Source of the DNA: Gammaproteobacteria bacterium
Lineage (GTDB): Bacteria > Pseudomonadota > Gammaproteobacteria > Enterobacterales > Alteromonadaceae
DNA: 64,000 nucleotides
NCBI GenBank assembly: GCA_018825965.1
Contig: JAHKAA010000035.1
Location: 1 to 64,000, forward strand
Direction: 5' to 3'
Part shown: positions 1-7,216 of the stretch, piece by piece
How positions within the stretch are numbered: position 1 is the stretch's first letter
Layout: every line of letters begins with the position of its first letter
The notes under the pieces: model-generated
Told to the model about the DNA's origin: nothing
The model's database searches: none
What the model saw: the letters and a program-made list of their open reading frames with translations, nothing else
Program-made: the position numbers and the translations under genes

Positions 1-2
1 CT

Positions 3-44
3 GATACTTGCTGGCAATGTGGAAAATCATCACATGTCATATAA
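3..44 (+). CDS. C-terminal end of an upstream cassette gene (partial)
   Basis: One reading frame enters from the window edge and ends DTCWQCGKSSHVI, with a TAA stop that lies inside the first attC box. Stops placed in this box recur in this array (the genes ending at 3800 and 5068 do the same), which is why I read it as the tail of a cassette gene. The CxxC pair suggests the end of a zinc ribbon. Only 13 residues are visible, so function is unknown and the call is tentative. Confidence 0.35.
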   Translation, partial: DTCWQCGKSSHVI

Positions 45-141
45 CAAGTTGCCTAATTCCGCTGCAAAAAACGCAGCTGGGACAAATACTCACTGGGCTT
101 CGCCCAACAACGTTCGCATTTGCCAATTGGCAAAACGTTAT
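41..141 (+). other. attC-like integron recombination site 1
   Basis: Outer boxes ATAAC (41-45) and GTTAT (137-141) are complementary, and so are the inner boxes TTGCC (49-53) and GGCAA (129-133). Between them lie a self-pairing CTGCaaaaaaCGCAG hairpin and GGGCTTCGCCC. This is the folded-hairpin layout of an attC site, about 100 bp long. It separates the partial gene at the window edge from the VOC gene. Confidence 0.6.
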
Positions 142-170
142 GAGTCCCGTCCTAGACAAGAGGAAACGTT

Positions 171-539
171 ATGTTCAAAGTAGCTAAGACCCAGCATATA
201 TTGGCGGTGAACGACTTTGATTCCGCAGTGAAGTACTTTGCAGAGAAGCTTGGCTTTACCTTAGAAAATACTATCGGCGGCTGGGCATTCTTGCGCCTTG
301 ACAGCTTCTACCTCATGGTTGGCGACTGTCGTGGCGAAGTACCTGCCAGGGAAACGAACAACCACTCACTCTTTGCTTATGTTAATTGTGAGGGCATTGA
401 TGAGCTATATAGCCAGTATCAAGAGCGAGGAGTTAAATTTAACCAAAAGATCGCTGACAAGCCTTGGGGGTTGAGAGAGTTTGGGGTTGAAACTCCTGAA
501 GGGCATAGGATCATGTTTGGGCAAGCAATCAGTGCATAG
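171..539 (+). CDS. VOC-fold protein (glyoxalase / bleomycin-resistance type)
   Basis: This 122-residue protein has the size and pattern of the vicinal-oxygen-chelate superfamily: an N-terminal VNDFDSAVKYFAEKLGF segment, the usual first beta-alpha-beta unit, and a C-terminal WGLREFGVETPEGHRIMFG segment where VOC proteins carry a metal-binding Glu. Members are glyoxalases, dioxygenases or bleomycin-binding proteins, and the sequence alone does not say which. It is a single-gene integron cassette flanked by attC sites 1 and 2. The ATG at 171 follows a GAGG-type ribosome site. VOC proteins are frequent integron cargo. Substrate unknown. Confidence 0.75.
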   Translation: MFKVAKTQHILAVNDFDSAVKYFAEKLGFTLENTIGGWAFLRLDSFYLMVGDCRGEVPARETNNHSLFAYVNCEGIDELYSQYQERGVKFNQKIADKPWGLREFGVETPEGHRIMFGQAISA

Positions 540-544
540 GACTC

Positions 545-617
545 ATAACAAGCGCAAGCAATTCGGCCCTTCGGGCCCGGACCTCGCTGCGCTCGGCCGT
601 TGTTGCGGTCGTTAGCC
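545..617 (+). other. attC-like integron recombination site 2
   Basis: Outer boxes ATAAC (545-549) and GTTAG (611-615) flank complementary inner boxes CGCAA and TTGCG, with a three-base spacer on each side. The centre is a GC-rich hairpin (GGCCCTTCGGGCC). This is the clearest attC of the array, about 70 bp. An AGGAGG ribosome site for the TIR gene follows directly. Confidence 0.75.
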
Positions 618-633
618 CTTTTAGGAGGATTCC

Positions 634-1641
634 GTGATTAATGCAGGAAAATTGCGACGGCTCAGGGAAGAGGCAGAAAGCATCATGCGAGAAGTCGTGG
701 AAAATGCTCTGCCATCTCGATTCACATTTGGCTTCGTTCCAGCATCAAACTGCGGGCAGTATTGGGAAGTGAAACTGACCATTTGGTCGGAAGATTGGAG
801 TGACCATACATTTTCGTGTGGATGTTTTTGTGGCTCTGGATCACTTTCGGATCCAAATGTTGGTATAAACCAGTTCTTTGAAAATAACGATGCGGTTCTT
901 GATGAATTTTCGAATGCAGTAGAGACTGGTTCGCTGAATCCGCTAATCCCACTTCTTAAATCGGCAGGTTCGCTATCAAAGGATGGCGCATCAATTTCCA
1001 TATCCTCATTTGTAACTTCCAAAGACGAATGGATGCGAAATGTATGTGAGGAGGTCGTGCTAATTATTCATATGAACGAATCTGGCGAGGAAAAGCTTGA
1101 GGTCGGTTGTATGCAAAGCGAGCGGTACCGAATAAAGATCCATAATGAAAGCGGTAGCATCAATATGAAGGTACCATTCGACAAGGTTGGAATGTTCACC
1201 TCAGCCGAACGAATTGAGACACATTCGGACAGGCCATATCGGATATATGAGGTTGCTTTGTCATTCGCAGGAGAAGACCGTGCGTATGTTAAGCGCGTCG
1301 CCAATGCTCTGCGCGAAATGAAATTGCGGGTTTTTTACGATGAATACGAGAACGTAACTCTTTGGGGTAAAGATCTATACGTTCATCTTGATGAGATCTA
1401 CAGCAAGCATGCAAAGTATTGCGTTGCATTTCTTTCGGAGCACTACAAGAGAAAGCTATGGACGAATCATGAACGTGAAAGCGCTCAGGCAAGAGCTTTT
1501 GAGGAGCGTTCCGAGTACATCCTTCCCGTTAAGCTAGATGAAACAGAGATTCCTGGCGTAAGAAAAACCGTTGGATATATCGGCAAGCTCCCGCCAAAGC
1601 GCCTTGCCAAGTTAATATTCGAAAAGGTACGACGTGGCTAG
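634..1641 (+). CDS. TIR-domain protein, probable NADase-type immune effector
   Basis: This is a 335-residue protein. Residues 1-200 match nothing I know. Residues 203-335 form a TIR domain: YEVALSFAGEDR opens it, VFYDEYE is the second strand region, and LWTNHERESAQ contains Glu280, which aligns with the catalytic Glu of NAD-cleaving TIR domains (WVHKE in SARM1). Bacterial TIR proteins usually hydrolyse NAD or make cyclic ADP-ribose signals during anti-phage defence. Enzymatic activity here is inferred from the Glu. The GTG start at 634 has a strong AGGAGG site just after attC 2. It is a single-gene cassette, so any partner would have to be elsewhere or not needed. Confidence 0.82.
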   Translation: MINAGKLRRLREEAESIMREVVENALPSRFTFGFVPASNCGQYWEVKLTIWSEDWSDHTFSCGCFCGSGSLSDPNVGINQFFENNDAVLDEFSNAVETGSLNPLIPLLKSAGSLSKDGASISISSFVTSKDEWMRNVCEEVVLIIHMNESGEEKLEVGCMQSERYRIKIHNESGSINMKVPFDKVGMFTSAERIETHSDRPYRIYEVALSFAGEDRAYVKRVANALREMKLRVFYDEYENVTLWGKDLYVHLDEIYSKHAKYCVAFLSEHYKRKLWTNHERESAQARAFEERSEYILPVKLDETEIPGVRKTVGYIGKLPPKRLAKLIFEKVRRG

Positions 1642-1643
1642 AT

Positions 1644-1734
1644 TTAACTTCGTCGAGTAAATATTTGCGTACAGAGGCTAATTCTTCTTCTGGCGGACGG
1701 CACTAACGGGCTGCAGCCTGAGCTCAAACGTTAG
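1644..1734 (+). other. attC-like integron recombination site 3 (weak)
   Basis: TTAAC at 1644 and GTTAG at 1730 bracket about 90 bp with an internal palindrome GGCTGCAGCC. Inner-box pairing is poor compared with site 2, and an alternative shorter site could begin at CTAACG (1703). Position between two cassette genes is the main support. Confidence 0.4.
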
Positions 1735-1757
1735 AAAAACAAAATGGAGATTCAAAG

Positions 1758-2405
1758 ATGGCTGAGAACCTACCTTACAGTACCTCAGTAGGGACATTAG
1801 AGAAGATACTTGAGAAAATTAAATCCGCATCTGTTCCGGAAAGGTTTACTCAAGATTTTGTAAACACAAAGCTTGCTATGAAAGGTGGGACAGCCAATGC
1901 GTGCATACCTATTCTGAAAAAGATGGGGCTTGTCGGTGGTGATGGTAGTCCTACTGAGTTGTATCGAGAATACAGAAACCCAAAGAAAGCACGCACCGCG
2001 TTAGGAAAGGCATTTAAGCGTCTCTATGAACGACTTTATGAGATGAATGAGTATATTCATGATGCTGACGACGGCGACGTTTTGGGGTTGATTGTTGAAT
2101 GTACTGGCAGTGAAAAAAACTCAACTGCGACTAAGTACACTTTATCTACATTCAATATGCTGAGAAAGCATGCAGATTTCGAGTTGGAGGATGAAGAATA
2201 CGAGCCTTCTGAACCCAGCGCACCAAATCCAATTAAACTCGAGCAGCAACTTTCAAATCTGCATCAACCTAATCAGAACACGAATACCAACGCAAAAGGG
2301 ATAAACCTTTCCTACACAATAAATTTAAACTTACCCGCTACGAAAGATATTGAAGTATTCAATGCTATTTTCAAAAGCCTTAAACAACATATATTGGATC
2401 AATAA
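1758..2405 (+). CDS. DUF5343 family protein
   Basis: This 215-residue protein opens with LPYSTSVGTLEKILEKIKSASVPERFT and continues with a helix-rich domain to about residue 140, the pattern of DUF5343. That domain looks like a winged-helix-type DNA- or partner-binding module, but its function is not established. Residues 150-190 are a low-complexity linker rich in Pro, Asn and Gln. The C-terminal TINLNLPATKDIEVFNAIFKSLKQHI segment could bind a partner. It ends one base before the HEPN gene starts, so the two are translationally linked and share one cassette. By analogy with HEPN systems it could be the antitoxin or sensor. That role is inferred. Confidence 0.65.
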   Translation: MAENLPYSTSVGTLEKILEKIKSASVPERFTQDFVNTKLAMKGGTANACIPILKKMGLVGGDGSPTELYREYRNPKKARTALGKAFKRLYERLYEMNEYIHDADDGDVLGLIVECTGSEKNSTATKYTLSTFNMLRKHADFELEDEEYEPSEPSAPNPIKLEQQLSNLHQPNQNTNTNAKGINLSYTINLNLPATKDIEVFNAIFKSLKQHILDQ

Positions 2406-2406
2406 T

Positions 2407-2997
2407 ATGGCGTTTGAAGATCAAGTTAAAGCATTCGGCATGACGAATATGCTAATAGAGACCGACCTGGAAGAGATAGAGAGAAGTTTTGACGTTAAAA
2501 TAAAACCACCTAAAGAATCTTCAACTTCAACAGAAATTGAATCAACTTACTTCCCTCAGTTTGAAAGGAGCCTTAGGAAAGAAGCAGCTGAAATGGCCAA
2601 GAATTATGAGCTTTTTTATTGCTTAGAAAAAACCATACGAAAACAAATATCAGAGCTTCTAGAAGCTCATCATGGTGATAAATGGTGGAACGACAAGGTC
2701 ATCCCGCAACATATCGTTGGAGAGGTTAAAAAAAGGGTTCAGCGCGAACGAGAGTCTGGAATCACCCCACGATCCACTGATGATCTTGACTACACCAATT
2801 TCGGTGAATTAGGCGAAATTATAAAAATAAATTGGTCAATATTTGCTAGTGTATTTAACAACTTAAAAGCGGTAGAAAAGATCATGTTCAACCTAAATAC
2901 ACTTCGAAATCCAATTGCACATTGCAGTGTGCTAGCCGAAGACGAAGTATTAAGGCTTGAGCTTAGCCTTAGAGATTGGTTTAGGCTTGCAGAGTGA
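2407..2997 (+). CDS. Swt1-type HEPN protein, probable ribonuclease toxin
   Basis: This 196-residue protein carries a HEPN domain of the Swt1 type. Residues 50-125 hold a helical YELFYCLEKTIRKQISELLEAHHGDKWW segment, and RNPIAH at 167-172 is the RX4H motif that forms the active site of HEPN endoribonucleases (R167, H172). HEPN proteins act as toxins in toxin-antitoxin or abortive-infection systems. I start it at ATG 2407, one base after the DUF5343 stop. An upstream in-frame ATG at 2350 would only overlap the neighbour. RNase activity is inferred from the motif. Confidence 0.72.
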   Translation: MAFEDQVKAFGMTNMLIETDLEEIERSFDVKIKPPKESSTSTEIESTYFPQFERSLRKEAAEMAKNYELFYCLEKTIRKQISELLEAHHGDKWWNDKVIPQHIVGEVKKRVQRERESGITPRSTDDLDYTNFGELGEIIKINWSIFASVFNNLKAVEKIMFNLNTLRNPIAHCSVLAEDEVLRLELSLRDWFRLAE

Positions 2998-3003
2998 CCT
3001 TTT

Positions 3004-3085
3004 CGAACAAGGCCATGAGCTGTGAAGATTATACCGTTGCGGCTTCGTCTCCACTTCGGAGCCGCGTGTGCTGGCGGTGTTAGCC
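3004..3085 (+). other. attC-like integron recombination site 4
   Basis: CGAAC-AAG-GCC at 3004 pairs with GGC-GGT-GTTAG ending at 3083. The centre contains GCGGCTtcgtctccacttcggAGCCGC, a clear stem. About 80 bp, following the HEPN stop by 7 bases. Confidence 0.6.
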
Positions 3086-3354
3086 GTAAATCGGTTTTAA
3101 AGTTTTCGGCAGATTTAGCAACCAACTCCAGGGGCGGTGGCTTTGTTCGGGCAGTTCGTTGCTTAGCTAAAGTCCAAACGGAAATTGCGTTCGCTGTTTC
3201 CCTTCTAGTAGATTTGTGCTCACTAATTGTTTACATTTTCCGCTTAGTGCTTTGTGGCAGCAAGCTGCCAAAGTCAGCTGTTCGCGGGGTAACTTTTAAA
3301 TTTGTACGTGCGGTGTTGTCTTGGTTTTCGCCTTAATGTTATTCGGGCTTTCGG
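3086..3354 (+). other. Cassette of uncertain coding content
   Basis: The 270 bases between attC 4 and attC 5 contain an open frame that begins inside attC 4 (first ATG at 3022) and ends at 3336. Within it VLKFSADLATNSRGGG is followed by a hydrophobic stretch (FAVSLLVDLCSLIVYIFRLVLC). No ATG or ribosome site follows the attC in that frame, so translation would need an unusual start. It may be a small membrane protein or a non-coding cassette. I leave it uncalled. Confidence 0.35.
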
Positions 3355-3437
3355 CTAACACGTCGCGGCACTTTGCGGCCTGCGGCCGCAGCGACGCTCA
3401 CCAAGGTTCGCGCGCGTGCGCTCATAGTTATAAGCCA
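3355..3437 (+). other. attC-like integron recombination site 5
   Basis: CTAAC at 3355 and GTTATAAGCC ending at 3436 are outer boxes. The centre has GCGGCCTGCGGCCGC and TTCGCGCGCGTGCGC. The middle is closely similar to the site at 4447-4536 (shared ACGCTCAC then GTTCGCGCGC), so these two sites belong to one family. Confidence 0.55.
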
Positions 3438-3449
3438 TAGGAAAGATCG

Positions 3450-3800
3450 GTGTCCAAATCGTTAATAGGCAAACTCGATGTGCTCAGCGTTTTTATTGCG
3501 TGGGCGCTTCTGATCGTATTTTTTCTGGCATTGGGTTATGGAAAGTTGTTCTCTGCACCTGAAGATGGTGCTACTCATTTGCTGTATATCTTTTGTGCTT
3601 TTGCTGGTGCTGTAGTTATTCATATTGTTTTAGCGTTTTTTAACCGCTGTCCACACTGCAATAAATGTTTAACGGTTCAAGGTTTTAAAACTCCACACCC
3701 CGCATCGAGTGGGGATTGGTCTAAAGTCGTTTGGCGCTGGTTTTCTGGCTCAATAGTCTGTATTCATTGTGGGCAACGGGTAAATACAAATGGCTTATAA
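3450..3800 (+). CDS. Small membrane protein with C-terminal zinc ribbon
   Basis: This 116-residue protein has two predicted membrane segments (about residues 10-30 and 42-63) followed by a cytoplasmic zinc-ribbon-like tail: CPHCNKC near residue 69 and CIHCGQR near residue 105, spaced as two metal-binding knuckles. I do not recognise the family. The start is GTG at 3450, 12 bases after attC 5. The stop TAA lies inside the next attC box, normal for a cassette gene. The membrane plus zinc-ribbon design is often seen in small uncharacterised cassette proteins. No function is assigned. Confidence 0.6.
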   Translation: MSKSLIGKLDVLSVFIAWALLIVFFLALGYGKLFSAPEDGATHLLYIFCAFAGAVVIHIVLAFFNRCPHCNKCLTVQGFKTPHPASSGDWSKVVWRWFSGSIVCIHCGQRVNTNGL

Positions 3801-3857
3801 CAAATAACAAGGCGCTATTGTCGCCGTTAACGTGACTGGGACGGCTTATCGTTATAC
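3797..3857 (+). other. attC-like integron recombination site 6
   Basis: ATAAC (3797 and again 3804) and GTTAT (3851-3855) are the outer boxes of a short site of about 60 bp. The stretch ATAACAAGGCGCTATT is shared with the site at 5065, so the two are of one type. Confidence 0.5.
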
Positions 3858-3861
3858 CTGA

Positions 3862-4455
3862 ATGAGACTTAGATTTATGGACAACCCGATAACTAAATTT
3901 GAAAGTTGGTGGCAAGACGCACTGGTCGATAGTCCACTGCAGCAAAAAAGTGCAGTGTGCGTTTCAACAATTGATGAGAATGGCTTTCCGGTTGGAAGGT
4001 TTGTAGATTTAAAGTCGGTAAGTGAGAGTGGCTTCGTTTTTTGCACATACTTTGATTCCGCGAAAGGCAAGCATATTACGCGTGATTCAAAAACCTCAAT
4101 AACTATCTGGTGGGATCATGTAGGCTACCAGATTCGTGTTATTGGTTCAGCTCAGGTGATAACTGCCGCTGAAGCTGATTATTTTTGGCAAACCCGAAGC
4201 AGAAGTGCTCAATTAACTACCACGGCTTTTGATCAAAGTGAACCATTGCATTCAGAGCACGAGTTAGCAACACGGCTTCAGGAGGTATCAGCAAAGCTTG
4301 CTGATCAACCTATTCCCAGGCCCGGTAATTGGGGTGGGTACTGTATTAAGCCAGTTTCTATTGAATTTCTTACATTTCGGGAAAGTAGATTACACCTGAG
4401 AGAGTTATTTGAGTGCAAAGGCAATGCTTGGGTTAAACAACTACTTCAACCGTAA
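3862..4455 (+). CDS. Pyridoxamine 5'-phosphate oxidase family protein (PdxH-like)
   Basis: This 197-residue protein is a split-barrel FMN protein of the PNPOx family. The N-terminal FPVGRFVDLKS and FCTYFDSAKGKHI segments are where PdxH binds FMN, and the C-terminal WGGYCIKPVSIEF and RLHLRELFE segments match the PdxH dimer and substrate end. Its place in a cassette array makes it an accessory copy, not the housekeeping pdxH. It may oxidise PNP/PMP or another substrate. ATG at 3862 sits five bases after the attC box. ATG at 3877 is an equally possible start that would remove MRLRF. Confidence 0.72.
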   Translation: MRLRFMDNPITKFESWWQDALVDSPLQQKSAVCVSTIDENGFPVGRFVDLKSVSESGFVFCTYFDSAKGKHITRDSKTSITIWWDHVGYQIRVIGSAQVITAAEADYFWQTRSRSAQLTTTAFDQSEPLHSEHELATRLQEVSAKLADQPIPRPGNWGGYCIKPVSIEFLTFRESRLHLRELFECKGNAWVKQLLQP

Positions 4456-4536
4456 AAGGCGTAGCCGTCCACGTCATTTTCGGCCTACGGCCCTAGCAAC
4501 GCTCACTGGTTCGCGCGCATGCGCGGGGCGTTATTG
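4447..4536 (+). other. attC-like integron recombination site 7 (degenerate)
   Basis: The 3' box is clear (GCGTTAT, 4528-4534). The 5' box is degenerate (CGTAAAAGGCG). Central sequence matches attC 5 (CCTACGGCC, ACGCTCAC, GTTCGCGCGC), which is the main support for calling it. Confidence 0.45.
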
Positions 4537-4561
4537 TTTCAGGTGAAATACGGAGATTTCG

Positions 4562-5068
4562 ATGCTGTATATATTCGGCGGCCTGCCGGCAACAGGCAAG
4601 AGCGAACTTTCGAAATATTTAGCGTCGTCTATCGGCGCGGTTTACATTCGCATTGACACCATTGAACAAGAATTACGTAATGCAGGTTTTAAAAATCTTT
4701 ACGATGAAGGCTATAAAATTGCGTTTTCTACAGCATTGGACAATTTACGAAACGGTCTCTCAGTCGTAGCTGATTCTACTAATCCAGTTGTAGAGTCCCG
4801 GCAAGCATGGATAAGCATAGCTAAACAAGCTGAGGTACCTTATAAGGAAATAGAAATCATCTGCTCAAATACATCAGAACATCGAAGCAGAGTTGAAAGC
4901 CGGAAAACGGATATTCCAAATCTTGTACTTCCTAACTGGGAAAGCGTAATTTCAAGGGAATATCAATTATGGCATACGGCTCATATTGTTTTGGACACTG
5001 CTGGCAAAACACCAGAACAATCTAAGCAAGAGCTTAGTAAATTACTTCACAGCCGTAATAAAACATAA
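4562..5068 (+). CDS. Small P-loop kinase / AAA-type ATPase
   Basis: This 168-residue protein begins with a Walker A motif GLPATGKS (residues 7-14). VVADSTNP near residue 77 resembles the Walker B / substrate region of the predicted-kinase family that also contains zeta-toxin-like and gluconate-kinase-like enzymes. Later RSRVESRK provides a likely lid Arg. The family phosphorylates small molecules, and the substrate cannot be told from sequence. No antitoxin gene accompanies it, which argues against a zeta-type toxin-antitoxin pair. It is a single-gene cassette with its TAA stop inside the following attC box. ATG at 4562 follows GGAG. Confidence 0.75.
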   Translation: MLYIFGGLPATGKSELSKYLASSIGAVYIRIDTIEQELRNAGFKNLYDEGYKIAFSTALDNLRNGLSVVADSTNPVVESRQAWISIAKQAEVPYKEIEIICSNTSEHRSRVESRKTDIPNLVLPNWESVISREYQLWHTAHIVLDTAGKTPEQSKQELSKLLHSRNKT

Positions 5069-5112
5069 CAAGGCGCTATTTTGCCATTAGCGTGGCAGGG
5101 ACTTGTGTTAGC
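5065..5112 (+). other. attC-like integron recombination site 8 (last clear one)
   Basis: ATAACAAGGCGCTATT at 5065 and GTGTTAGC ending at 5112 are the outer parts of a short site of about 48 bp, similar to site 6 (shared ACAAGGCGCTATT and GGGAC). I see no further convincing attC after it. Confidence 0.5.
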
Positions 5113-5148
5113 TAAAATTTTGGGCGCTCTTTCAGCTTTTTTACCATT

Positions 5149-5247
5149 GTGGCGACTTGGGTACTATGGTTTTTATTAGAGTGGCTAGTGTTTAATAGCG
5201 GTGATCCAAAGTTGGGGGTTATCGTAGGTGCTTTGCTTAAAAGCTGA
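5149..5247 (+). CDS. Possible 32-residue hydrophobic peptide
   Basis: A GTG-started frame encodes VATWVLWFLLEWLVFNSG and ends VIVGALLKS, a single hydrophobic helix followed by a short polar turn. It lies in the 303-base gap between the last attC and the AraC gene and could be a tiny last cassette or the remnant of one. There is no clear ribosome site. Small membrane peptides of this shape occur as type I toxins or regulators, but nothing here proves expression. Confidence 0.25.
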   Translation: MATWVLWFLLEWLVFNSGDPKLGVIVGALLKS

Positions 5248-5371
5248 TAACCGAAACGTTCAGCTACTGCGATGCTCCCATGCCCGGTCTTATAAATTTA
5301 ACGGTGCTGATAAAACCATTTGCGGTAAACTCCAGCGCCAGGACTGTCCACATTGATCGGCGAGTAAACTT
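5248..5371. other. Array-to-chromosome junction, no gene seen
   Basis: Together with 5113-5148 this completes the gene-less gap between the last cassette and the AraC gene. It must hold the AraC promoter, but no clear sigma-70 hexamers stand out. No further attC or transposon end was recognised. Confidence 0.4.
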
Positions 5372-6466
5372 GTGTTCGATAACCTTCTATCACTCTTATT
5401 TTTTGCCGCAGCTATGCAAGGTTTTTTATTAGCAGGCGTACTGGGGCTGCACAAGCGCAATGTTCAGGCAAATCATATTTTAGCCCTATGGGTGGCGCTT
5501 TTATCGGTGGATTTGTTGGGGCAAATTTATTACGCGGAAAATATTTACAAACAATACCCGGAATTTATAGGCCTGACTAATTTCTTACCGCTTTGTTATG
5601 GCGGCTTCTTATTTTTGTATGTTCGCAGTCTTACTCTGGCGAAACCGCTGCGGTGGCAGGACAGCATACATTTTGCTGGTTTTTTTATCGGCGTACTGCT
5701 CAACCTGCCTGTGCTGCTGCAAAGCTCTGCGGGAAAACTGCAATTAGTTGAACATATTATTGCCAGCCGGGTGCCCTGGCATTTTGAAATCGTCGATGTT
5801 TTTATGCCTTTATACGCCACAGCCTACGCGATATTCAGCGGTACCCTGCTTTGGCGTTATCAGCAATCGGCCGATAGCCGCATGTCAGGGTTGCCGCGGC
5901 TGCGATGGTTACAAAGGCTATTGATTATTAACATGATTATTTGGCTGATGGTGTGGATCTCCACTTTGACACCCGTCCTCTACATTAAAATCGACAGTCA
6001 GGTGATTTATCTGTTGGTGAGCCTGCTTATTTACATCATGGGCTATACCAGCTTGCACCAGCCCGATATTTTTGCGGCGGTAAAAGAGAACGGCATCAAA
6101 TACGGTGAGAATCGTTTACCCGATGATTTGCGCGGTCAAATTCTGACCGTGCTTGAACAACATATGCGCGACCATTCCCCCTGGCGCGCCAGCAATTTTA
6201 GCCTTGTGCAATTAGCAGAGAATACAGGCATAGCCAGCCACCATATTTCACAGGTGCTGAATGATCACCTCGGCCAATCCTTTCATGAATACTTGAATCA
6301 ATTCCGCATCAATGCCGTTTGCCAACGCTTGCGTGAACCTCAGTCGCAAAATTTACTCGACCTCGCGCTCGACTGTGGTTTCTCATCTAAATCCAGTTTC
6401 AACGCCATTTTTAAGAAACACACCAACCAAACCCCCTCGGAATACCGCAAAAAAGTACAAGACTAA
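5372..6466 (+). CDS. AraC-family regulator with N-terminal membrane domain
   Basis: This 364-residue protein has a hydrophobic N-terminal half (to about residue 235) with roughly six to seven membrane helices. A C-terminal AraC/XylS domain follows at about 265-362: a first helix-turn-helix around LVQLAENTGIASHHISQVLND and a second around LLDLALDCGFSSKSSFNAIFKKH, followed by the signature TNQTPSEYRK. Such proteins sense an envelope or membrane signal and act directly on DNA. The start is GTG at 5372. It reads toward the DUF2306 and mipA-like genes and may regulate them. That link is inferred from proximity. Confidence 0.85.
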   Translation: MFDNLLSLLFFAAAMQGFLLAGVLGLHKRNVQANHILALWVALLSVDLLGQIYYAENIYKQYPEFIGLTNFLPLCYGGFLFLYVRSLTLAKPLRWQDSIHFAGFFIGVLLNLPVLLQSSAGKLQLVEHIIASRVPWHFEIVDVFMPLYATAYAIFSGTLLWRYQQSADSRMSGLPRLRWLQRLLIINMIIWLMVWISTLTPVLYIKIDSQVIYLLVSLLIYIMGYTSLHQPDIFAAVKENGIKYGENRLPDDLRGQILTVLEQHMRDHSPWRASNFSLVQLAENTGIASHHISQVLNDHLGQSFHEYLNQFRINAVCQRLREPQSQNLLDLALDCGFSSKSSFNAIFKKHTNQTPSEYRKKVQD

Positions 6467-6562
6467 GAGTTTGTACGTCCAATCTTAGAATTCAGGACGC
6501 TTAAGCAAGGCCACATCAGCAAGATAAGCACAAATTAGCGCACCAGCGCTCAGTGCTTACCT

Positions 6563-7216
6563 ATGAAGGACTTGCTTATGCCCGGCTTGCTGCCCAGCGT
6601 TTTACAATACAGATTCAAAATTGTACTGCTGATGTTCGCCTTCGCTGTGACTGCTTATGCTCTTGGCTACCACTGGATTTACAGCGACAGTGATGAAGGC
6701 TTTATCGCTGAATTCCGCATTCTTAACCCCTTTTTGCTCTACGCGCATTTTGTCGGTGCCGGCCTGGCTCTTAGCCTGGGTGCAATTCAGCTCTGGACCA
6801 AAAGGCCGTCGCGCTTACATCGTTGGCTGGGGCGGGTTTATTGCCTCTGCGTCGTAGTTGGTGCCATTGGCGGAGCTTACCTCTCTTTTTATTCGCACCT
6901 GGGAGCCATCACAGGTTTAGGCTTTTTTATCGCCGATGTTTTATGGTTTTGCACCACTTTTATAGCCTTGCGCTTTGCACTTGCCCGCCAGTTTGATGCA
7001 CACCGCCGCTGGATTTTACGCAGCTTTGCACTGAGCTGCTCTGCTATCAGTTTACGGGTGTTGTTGCCTCTGCTTTCGCTCGTTTTTAGCTTTGATACCA
7101 GCTACGCCCTGGTTGCATGGCTTTGCTGGAGCATCAACCTGGTCATCATTGAAATTTATCTTTTTTACACTCTAACCCGCGCTAAAGCGCCAATCACCGG
7201 AAGCCTTACCTTATGA
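6563..7216 (+). CDS. DUF2306 family membrane protein
   Basis: This 217-residue integral membrane protein has about six to seven helices. The pattern of a His in LLYAHFVGAGLALSLGAIQL, then RPSRLHRWLGRVYCLCV, and later FDAHRRWILRSFALSCSAISLRV matches DUF2306, whose conserved His residues suggest a haem- or electron-transfer-related membrane role. Function is not established. The ATGA overlap with the next gene (7213-7216) shows translational coupling to the outer-membrane protein. ATG at 6563 is used. A second in-frame ATG lies at 6578. Confidence 0.75.
   Translation: MKDLLMPGLLPSVLQYRFKIVLLMFAFAVTAYALGYHWIYSDSDEGFIAEFRILNPFLLYAHFVGAGLALSLGAIQLWTKRPSRLHRWLGRVYCLCVVVGAIGGAYLSFYSHLGAITGLGFFIADVLWFCTTFIALRFALARQFDAHRRWILRSFALSCSAISLRVLLPLLSLVFSFDTSYALVAWLCWSINLVIIEIYLFYTLTRAKAPITGSLTL

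Noticed and set aside
621..1492. Several long open frames on the minus strand opposite the TIR gene
   Set aside because: They are shadows of the TIR reading frame. None has a ribosome site or a recognisable domain.
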